47,914 nucleotides of DNA. It comes from Bacteroidales bacterium. GTDB lineage: Bacteria; Bacteroidota; Bacteroidia; Bacteroidales; P3. A program made the position numbers and the translations under genes. Of this stretch, positions 42,217 to 47,914 are shown piece by piece (within the stretch, counting starts at the first letter, position 1; every line of letters begins with the position of its first letter). Location: contig JAFZDP010000040.1 of NCBI GenBank assembly GCA_017561155.1, forward strand, positions 1-47,914, read 5' to 3'. Below the pieces are notes generated by a model. That model did no database searches and was not told the DNA's origin. It saw nothing but the letters and a program-made list of their open reading frames with translations.

Positions 42217-45015
42217 TTAATGAGCTTCGAGCCAATTGTCGCCAATGTCTATACCTACTTCTATAGGAATATCCAGTGGTATGGCGTTTATCATCTCGCG
42301 GCTTACTATTGTTTTCACTTCGTCTAGTTCGGGTTTGTACACGTCAAACACCAATTCGTCGTGTACTTGCAATATCATTTTCGACTTCAGTTGTTTTTCT
42401 TCAAAGGCATTGAATATCCTGTTCATTGCTATCTTTATCATATCGGCCGATGTGCCTTGTATAGGCATATTCACCGAGTTTCGTTCGGCAAAGGTACGTA
42501 GATTGTTGTTTCTCGAGTTTATATCTGTCAGGTATCTTCGTCGTCCGCAAAGGGTTTTGGCATAGCCATGTTGGCGTGCAAACTCTATGTTTTTTTCTAT
42601 ATAGCTCTTAATGTTTGGATATTGTACAAAGTATTCGTCGATAAGGGCAGTGGCCTCTTTTCGAGATATGTTTAGCTGTTCAGATAGTCCGAATGCCGAT
42701 ATTCCGTACACTATGCCAAAGTTTACCGACTTGGCGTTTCGTCGTAGGTCGGCTGTCACTTCTTCGATAGGTATATTGTATATCTTGGCTGCGGTAGCGG
42801 TGTGTATGTCGTAGTGGTTTTGGAATGCGTTTATTATATGTTCGTCTTGGCTTAGCGATGCTATTATTCGTAGCTCTATCTGCGAATAGTCTGCCGCCAT
42901 CAGTGTGTAGTCGTCGTTGCGAGGCACAAAAGCTTTGCGTATTTCTCTGCCTCGTTCGGTGCGTATGGGTATGTTTTGCAGGTTGGGGTTGTTAGAGCTC
43001 AACCGTCCTGTGGCTGTAACCGTTTGGTTGAAGGTGGTGTGTAAACGCTGTGTTTGTGGCGATATTAGTTTTGGCAATGCATCCAGATAGGTGCTTATCA
43101 GCTTAGACAGCGACCTATATTCCAATATCAGTGGCACTATCTCGTGTTTGTCTATCAGTTTTTGCAGCACATCTTCGGCTGTAGAGTACTGCTTGGTAGC
43201 TGTTTTTGGCGGCTTTTCAGATATTTTCAGCGTTTCAAACAATACTTCGCCAAGCTGTTTTGGCGACGAGATGTTGAAACTTTTGCCGGCATAGGCGTAT
43301 ATCTTTTGTTCTATCTCGCTTTTTTCGGTTTGTAGTTGTTGCGAGTATTGTTTCAAATAGTCGGTATCTATTCTTACACCTTCGGCTTCCATGCTTAGCA
43401 ATACGTCGACCAACGGCATTTCTACATCGAAAAACAATTTTTCCATATCGCTGTCTTGTAGCTCTTTTAGTACGGTAGGCCATAGGGTACATATGATGGA
43501 TGCACGTTCGCAAACGGCATTTTTAAACGTTTGTTGGGTGGCTATACTCGATAGTGTTGCGGTATTTTTTGCCGATTTGCTTTCTACAACCGACTCCAAA
43601 TCGTATATGTTTTTATTCAGCATTGCCGATGCTATGTAGTCAAGGGTGTGGCGTGCTTCGGAGTATAGCAGATAATGAGCTATCTGTATGTCTGTCAGTT
43701 TGCCTTTTAGTTTTATTCCTTTTGTGGATAGTATATGTTTTGTATGCTTTGTGTTGTGGGTTATTTTTTCTATGTTGTCGGCTTCCAGCAGTGGCTTTAT
43801 TCTATCCCAGTCGTCTTTAGTGGCAAGGGGTATATATGTTGCAGTGCCGTTTTGTGTGGTAGCTGCCAGTCCGCCGGTGTAGTCGTCGGCAGTGTTGGCA
43901 ACAAGGTAGAACGCTATTTGCTGTTCGGTCAATAGGCTGTTTACAAAAGCCTCTATGTCGGCGGCTGTTTCCAAGTAGGTATATTGGTCGGTATTGTCGT
44001 CTGTGCTGTTGTCGGCAAATAGCGTAGGTTCGTTGTCCATGTCAAATAGGCTTTGCTGTCCGTTGCTGTTGCCGGCAGGTGCAGGTTTGCTTTTGCTTGT
44101 GGTGGATAACGACACTATAAGTTCGGGATTCGACACCGAATAGTCGGTAAAGAAGCGTTTTGCAAAGTTGCGAAACTCCAATTCGTTGAACAAATCGCGT
44201 AGCTTGTGGAAGTCGGGTGTCTTCAGTAGTAGCTCTTCTTCGTCGAAGTCTATGGGGGCATCAAGGGCTATAGTGGCCAGTTCTTTCGAAAACAATGCTT
44301 GTTCGGCATACTCTTTCACAAGGTTGCGTAGCTTTTCGTTGGCTATCTTGTCGTTGTTTTCTATCATGTTTTCTATCGATCCAAATTCAGCAACCAACTG
44401 TTTGGCTTTCTTTTCGCCTATGCCCGGAATGCCGGGAATATTGTCGGACGAGTCGCCCCAAAGGCCCAGTATGTCTATCACTTGTTCGCAACGGTCGATA
44501 GAGAATTTCTCCAATATTTCGTTTACTCCCAATATCTCGTCTTGCTTACCCATACGGCCAAATCTATACATAGATATATGTTGGCTCACCAATTGTCCGA
44601 AGTCTTTGTCGGGAGTTACCATAAGAACGTCGAAGTTGTTGGCTTCGGCACGTTTTGCCAATGTGCCTATCACGTCGTCGGCTTCGTAGCCTACGCATGT
44701 AAGTATTGGTATTCTGAAAGCTGTAATAATCTCTTTTATGTAGGGCAAAGCCAGCTGAATGTCTTCGGGCATAGCATCGCGGTTGGCTTTGTATTGCTCA
44801 AACTTTTCGTGTCGGAAGGTAGGAGCTTGCAGGTCGAAAGCCACACCTATATGTGTAGGCTTTTGCGAACGTATCAGGTCGTACATTGTAGTGGTAAATC
44901 CAAGTATTGCCGAGGTGTTCAATCCTTTCGAATTGAGGCGTGGATTACGGTTTAAGGCGTAGTAGGCTCTGTATGCAATAGCCATACCATCAAGAAGTAA
45001 CAGCTTTTTGTCCAT
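42217..45015 (-). CDS. polA: DNA polymerase I, proofreading domain degenerate
   Basis: The protein is 932 aa. Residues 1-295 are the 5'-3' (flap) exonuclease with LLLDGMAIAYRAYYA, YEADDVIGTLA, VTPDKDFGQLV and the helix-hairpin-helix GWGDSSDNIPGIPGIG region. Residues 345-525 correspond to the 3'-5' exonuclease fold. In it the usual D-x-E is FYLVANTAD at 369-377, and the N-x-x-x-D block is HNTKHTKHIL at 420-429, so catalytic acids are missing and proofreading is probably lost. The polymerase domain is complete: motif A DYSQIELR (709-716), motif B RRNAKSVNFGIVYG (758-771), motif C HDE (885-887). It fills gaps in repair and removes RNA primers. Promoter at 45040-45047. Confidence 0.95.
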   Translation of the reverse strand: MDKKLLLLDGMAIAYRAYYALNRNPRLNSKGLNTSAILGFTTTMYDLIRSQKPTHIGVAFDLQAPTFRHEKFEQYKANRDAMPEDIQLALPYIKEIITAFRIPILTCVGYEADDVIGTLAKRAEANNFDVLMVTPDKDFGQLVSQHISMYRFGRMGKQDEILGVNEILEKFSIDRCEQVIDILGLWGDSSDNIPGIPGIGEKKAKQLVAEFGSIENMIENNDKIANEKLRNLVKEYAEQALFSKELATIALDAPIDFDEEELLLKTPDFHKLRDLFNELEFRNFAKRFFTDYSVSNPELIVSLSTTSKSKPAPAGNSNGQQSLFDMDNEPTLFADNSTDDNTDQYTYLETAADIEAFVNSLLTEQQIAFYLVANTADDYTGGLAATTQNGTATYIPLATKDDWDRIKPLLEADNIEKITHNTKHTKHILSTKGIKLKGKLTDIQIAHYLLYSEARHTLDYIASAMLNKNIYDLESVVESKSAKNTATLSSIATQQTFKNAVCERASIICTLWPTVLKELQDSDMEKLFFDVEMPLVDVLLSMEAEGVRIDTDYLKQYSQQLQTEKSEIEQKIYAYAGKSFNISSPKQLGEVLFETLKISEKPPKTATKQYSTAEDVLQKLIDKHEIVPLILEYRSLSKLISTYLDALPKLISPQTQRLHTTFNQTVTATGRLSSNNPNLQNIPIRTERGREIRKAFVPRNDDYTLMAADYSQIELRIIASLSQDEHIINAFQNHYDIHTATAAKIYNIPIEEVTADLRRNAKSVNFGIVYGISAFGLSEQLNISRKEATALIDEYFVQYPNIKSYIEKNIEFARQHGYAKTLCGRRRYLTDINSRNNNLRTFAERNSVNMPIQGTSADMIKIAMNRIFNAFEEKQLKSKMILQVHDELVFDVYKPELDEVKTIVSREMINAIPLDIPIEVGIDIGDNWLEAH

Positions 45016-45039
45016 TGTAATATTGTATTTTTAACTTTG

Positions 45040-45047
45040 CAAACTTA
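45040..45047 (-). promoter_or_regulatory. -7 box of polA
   Basis: Minus-strand TAAGTTTG followed by CAAAG is an exact TAnnTTTG match 25 nt upstream of the polA ATG. It lies back-to-back with the yebC promoter. Confidence 0.65.
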
Positions 45048-45133
45048 CACAAAAATATCCATTAAAAAAAGTTTATTCAAAAATAATTGTTCAACAAACT
45101 AAAATATATCTTGCAGAATTATTGCAAAAAACG

Positions 45134-45141
45134 TAAATTTG
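45134..45141 (+). promoter_or_regulatory. -7 box of the YebC-family gene
   Basis: TAAATTTG followed by CATA is an exact TAnnTTTG match, 71 nt upstream of the ATG at 45212. Confidence 0.65.
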
Positions 45142-45211
45142 CATATTGATTCGAATAGTTGAAAGAATTAATAATTAATTATTAACCAATAATATAAAAT
45201 AATAATAAGAT

Positions 45212-45922
45212 ATGGGAAGAGCGTTTGAATATCGCAAAGCACGCAAGATGAAACGTTGGGGAAATATGGCAAGAACATTTACCCGTATAGGTCGTGAAAT
45301 AGAAATAGCAGTAAAAGCCGGTGGTCCGGACCCTGATACTAATGCACGTTTGCGTCTGTTGATTCAGAATGCACGTACAGAAAACATGCCTAAAGAAAAT
45401 GTAGAAAGAGCTATAAAACGTGCCGTATCGAAAGATACTACTGCATACAAAGAAGTCGTTTACGACGGAAAAGGTCCTTACGGTATTGCTATTGTGGTAG
45501 AAACAGCTACCGACAATCCTACTCGTACCGTGGCTAATGTAAGAGCTGCTTTTGTGCGTGGCAAAGGTGAATTGGGTACCATGGGTATGAACGACTTTAT
45601 GTTTGAACGCAAATGTAGCTTCGTGGTGGCTTACAAAGATGGTATAGATATGGACGAGTTGGAACTTGAAATGATTGACTGCGGTATCGACGAAATGTTT
45701 AAAGACGAAGAAGAGATACTTATATATGCCGATTTCCAAAACTTCGGTCCTATACAAAAATACTTGGAAGATAACAGCTTCGAGATAAAATCGTTTAAGT
45801 TTGAACGTATACCTACCGACTTGCGTCAGCTTACTGAAGAGCAACAAGAAGAGGTAAACAAACTGTTGGAACGTTTGGAAGACGACGACGATGTTACAAA
45901 TATATTCCACAATATGGCATAG
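45212..45922 (+). CDS. yebC: YebC/PmpR family protein
   Basis: The protein is 236 aa and starts MGRAFEYRKARKMKRWGNM with the family's MARTFTRIGREI block just after. AVKAGGPDPDTNARLRL and ARTENMPKENVERAIKRA are the conserved central helices, and YEGKGPYGIAIVVET-type sequence (here YDGKGPYGIAIVVET) opens the second domain. The family was first described as transcriptional regulators; some members are now known to act on ribosomes stalled at proline runs. Which applies here cannot be told. Conserved length. Confidence 0.95.
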   Translation: MGRAFEYRKARKMKRWGNMARTFTRIGREIEIAVKAGGPDPDTNARLRLLIQNARTENMPKENVERAIKRAVSKDTTAYKEVVYDGKGPYGIAIVVETATDNPTRTVANVRAAFVRGKGELGTMGMNDFMFERKCSFVVAYKDGIDMDELELEMIDCGIDEMFKDEEEILIYADFQNFGPIQKYLEDNSFEIKSFKFERIPTDLRQLTEEQQEEVNKLLERLEDDDDVTNIFHNMA

Positions 45923-45931
45923 TTGCATAGT

Positions 45932-46183
45932 ATGCTGTATTATTTTTTGATAATAAATGTGGTAGCGGCTGTGGTGTTTGCCGGCGATAAATATTGTTCC
46001 AAGCACAACGCCAAGCGCGTGCCCGAACGTATATTACACCTCCTCGAAATATCGGGAGGTGTTTTTTGTATATTATTTTTGATGTATACTATAAGACACA
46101 AAAATAGGAAATGGTCGTACTATGTTTTTACCTGGATAGCTGCGTTGGCGTGGATTGTGTGTGCGTATTTAGTATTTTTTTAG
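45932..46183 (+). CDS. DUF1294 family small membrane protein
   Basis: The protein is 83 aa from the ATG at 45932, chosen because the in-frame TTG directly after the yebC stop would only add MHS. Helices are at about 4-15, 36-51 and 60-80. The family signature is visible: DKYCSKHNAKRVPERILHL, a Gly-Gly pair (EISGGVF) and the loop RHKNRKW. Function is unknown. It is co-directional with yebC, 9 nt after its stop. A strong terminator-like hairpin lies inside the coding sequence (46036-46067). Confidence 0.85.
   Translation: MLYYFLIINVVAAVVFAGDKYCSKHNAKRVPERILHLLEISGGVFCILFLMYTIRHKNRKWSYYVFTWIAALAWIVCAYLVFF
46036..46067 (+). terminator. Terminator-like hairpin within the DUF1294 gene
   Basis: ACACCTCC (46036-46043) and GGAGGTGT (46055-46062) form a perfect 8-bp, GC-rich stem. 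The loop can pair further (CGA/TCG), and a run of six T (46062-46067) follows. It has the form of an intrinsic terminator but lies at codons 36-46 of the gene. Confidence 0.6.
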
Positions 46184-46278
46184 TATTTTTAATGTTTCGT
46201 TATAAACTTTTTTCTCCCTTTTTCCGGTCTTTATAGTGTTTGTTGAAACAAGAAAATTATAAACTAAAATTTATCGAT

Positions 46279-47472
46279 ATGAAGAAAAGATTATTAATTT
46301 GGGCTTTGTGTGCGTTGTCGGTATCTGCTATGTATGCACAAAACACAGCCAATGCAAACCGAAAAGGCCACAGACTAAACCTTTCGGCAATAGAAAAAAT
46401 GGCAACAAAGAGCGATGGCTATCTATACAAAATGTCGAGCTATGCTACCGACGACGATTATTTGCGTACCGAATTTTCGTACGACGATGCTCACCGTCTG
46501 GTGGCTGTAAAGCAGGTGTTGGACTATATTGTTGTCGACTCGTTGTTCTACAATCAAGACAATAAGATGGTGAAACTGTCGGGCTGGCAAATGATAGGCG
46601 GACAGATGGTGAACGTATACTATATAGATTATACCTACGATGCAAATGGCAATGTGGCTACACGCACCAACTACAACTATTTCGACGGTTGGGAATTGGG
46701 TGGAGTGTACGAATATTCGTACAACGCCGACAACCAAATAGTAGCTTCCGAACTTACCATGAGTGGAATGGTATATATGCGTGTAGAGTATACCTATGCC
46801 GACGGACGTTTGGATAGCGAGGTGTGGAGCTCGTACGATGGTGTGAGAGTGTCGCCTTCCGAAAAGATATATTACTACTACGATGCCGACGGACGGTTGG
46901 TGTTGAAAAAGGACAGTATATTGGGTACATGCAATTGGCAACTGAGCGGTACCGAAACGTATATATACGACGAACAAGGCAACTGTACCGAAAAGCATAA
47001 ATACGATGCCTATGGTGCCGAAGTGGAACGCAGTATTTACGAGTTTGAAACTCGTTTGTTGGCAGAAACATTGATGCCTGAACATTTGGAGATGGACCGC
47101 CCATATACATACTACAATGTCAATACATACAATATAGAACATTGGTATAGCGTAGACGATAACTTTACATTGCAATATGTTTGCGACTATGTGTATACAT
47201 ATATACCTATCAATAGTAATAGCATAGATGCTGCCAATGTAGAAACATTCTCTGTGGTGCCAAACCCGGCAAAAGATGTTGTGTATATAGATTGCCCACA
47301 AACTATCGATGCCGAAATGCAAGTGGTAGATGCTATGGGACGTGTGGTAGCCAACGGAAAGATATCGGAAAGCAATACTGCACTAGACGTAAGTATGTTG
47401 CCGGCGGGACTATATGTTTTGCGTATATCCAATGCCGAAGGCACAAAAGTAGCTAAGTTTGTGGTGGAATAA
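46279..47472 (+). CDS. T9SS cargo protein with YD/RHS-like repeats
   Basis: The protein is 397 aa from the ATG at 46279, where MKKRLLIWALCALSVSAMYAQ is a clear signal peptide; codons farther upstream are not signal-like. Residues about 55-300 are repeats of the form Y-x-Y-D-x-x-G(N/R)-x-V/L-x-x (TYDANGNVATR, YSYNADNQIVAS, YTYADGRLDSEV, YYDADGRLVLKK, YIYDEQGNCTEKH), like bacterial YD/RHS repeats. The last 80 residues (FSVVPNPAKDVVYID, DAMGRVVANG, LPAGLYVLRI, VAKFVVE) are a type A T9SS sorting domain. It should be delivered to the cell surface. Function is unknown. Confidence 0.87.
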   Translation: MKKRLLIWALCALSVSAMYAQNTANANRKGHRLNLSAIEKMATKSDGYLYKMSSYATDDDYLRTEFSYDDAHRLVAVKQVLDYIVVDSLFYNQDNKMVKLSGWQMIGGQMVNVYYIDYTYDANGNVATRTNYNYFDGWELGGVYEYSYNADNQIVASELTMSGMVYMRVEYTYADGRLDSEVWSSYDGVRVSPSEKIYYYYDADGRLVLKKDSILGTCNWQLSGTETYIYDEQGNCTEKHKYDAYGAEVERSIYEFETRLLAETLMPEHLEMDRPYTYYNVNTYNIEHWYSVDDNFTLQYVCDYVYTYIPINSNSIDAANVETFSVVPNPAKDVVYIDCPQTIDAEMQVVDAMGRVVANGKISESNTALDVSMLPAGLYVLRISNAEGTKVAKFVVE

Positions 47473-47914
47473 TGTGTTGGTGAAAATTTCTTTGTTTAAA
47501 ATAATTTGTGTTTGTTTTTTATAGGGGCATGTTTTTATAATGTGTCCCTAATTTTTATGGCTTCGCGTTGCTATGCCAGTCTACAAGTCTACAAGTCAAC
47601 GAGACTACTAGTGGGGCGGCAGCCGGTGGACTTCGCCGGAATGACGGATTTATGGAATGACGGATTGACGGAATTATGAAACTACGGAAAGGACGAGTCG
47701 GCTCATTGCTCATAGCCCAATCACTCTCTATACTCTCTCTACCTTCTATACCCTTTAGACTTTTGTCCTTTGCCTTTCGACAGCGTAGCGTAAGCGAAGC
47801 CTCTCAAAGCTTGGCAGCAAAAGATATTTTTCCTTGATGCGACACCGAAATTCCTTGATGTAATTGTTGTAAAACAGTAGGTGGAGTAGCAAAACATCAG
47901 ATCTTTTACACCAA
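47473..47914. repeat. Repeat mosaic at the right end of the window
   Basis: After a possible weak hairpin terminator (AGGGGCAT...TGTCCCT, 47523-47551) there is no gene. From 47580 the words are GTCTACAA units (period 8-9), GACGGATTT / GACGGAATT units at 47641-47690, CTCATTGCTCATAGCCCAAT, CTCTATACTCTCTCTACC / TTCTATACCC (47727-47756) and TTTTGTCCTTTGCC (47762-47775). Each of these words, except the first, also occurs in the mosaics of the 11-17 kb cassette, but in a different order. Confidence 0.75.

Noticed and set aside
46423-47322. A 299-codon ORF antisense to the second T9SS cargo gene
   Set aside because: It is a shadow frame. The plus-strand protein has a signal peptide, YD repeats and a sorting domain.
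1-47914. tRNA, rRNA, tmRNA or intact insertion sequences
   Set aside because: I looked for T-arm-like motifs, transposase motifs and ribosomal RNA signatures while reading and found none that hold up. A covariance-model search would be decisive.

Overview
The window comes from the chromosome of a low-GC member of the Bacteroidota, most likely Bacteroidales. The evidence is two proteins ending in type A sorting domains of the type IX secretion system (T9SS), a GWxTD-family protein, a TonB-dependent receptor with a CarboxypepD_reg-like N-terminus, a VirE_N/DUF3987/HU gene set, many promoters of the Bacteroidota form TTTG-n(~20)-TAnnTTTG, and almost no Shine-Dalgarno sequences. I saw no tRNA, rRNA, CRISPR array or intact insertion sequence.

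Layout. 0-7.3 kb is an accessory, defence-like strip: an AAA_14/DUF4143 ATPase bracketed by copies of its own promoter motif, a broken SpoVK-like AAA ATPase remnant, two small unknown genes, a WYL regulator, a DnaQ-like exonuclease, a PD-(D/E)XK nuclease and an unknown membrane protein. The two small genes and the PD-(D/E)XK nuclease, nearly 4 kb apart and on opposite strands, share about 95 bp of promoter/operator sequence. 7.4-11.2 kb is an envelope block (GWxTD protein, LpxL-like acyltransferase, family 2 glycosyltransferase in one operon, then a lipoprotein). 11.2-17.0 kb is an unusual cassette: a primase-like VirE_N gene and its DUF3987 partner (split at an A6 tract), a 75-aa protein and, divergently, an HU-like protein. 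It is enclosed by mosaics of 7-9 nt tandem repeats whose CCATCTGTGGTAAC-type ends face inward, including a perfect 22-bp inverted repeat at its two limits. 17.1-24 kb is one giant T9SS-secreted fibronectin/CUB adhesin broken by a one-base frameshift. 24.4-26.5 kb has two PepSY-like periplasmic proteins and a TrmH-type RNA methyltransferase.

27.3-30.2 kb is a probable metal-uptake pair (His-rich membrane protein and TonB-dependent receptor). 30.5-40.2 kb is a largely co-directional housekeeping run: a Glu/Val-rich protein, gmk, mreC, mreD, an AIR synthase (purM-like), mrdA (PBP2), rodA, clpX and a secreted nitroreductase. 41.2-46.2 kb has polA (with a degenerate proofreading domain) followed by an NAD-dependent epimerase, and divergently a YebC-family gene followed by a DUF1294 protein that has a terminator-like hairpin inside its coding region. 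The window closes with a second T9SS cargo protein and another repeat mosaic built from the same short words as the 11-17 kb cassette.

The strongest candidate for something undescribed is the 11.2-17.0 kb cassette with its inward-facing repeat mosaics. Second is the pair of defence-like operons under one shared operator.
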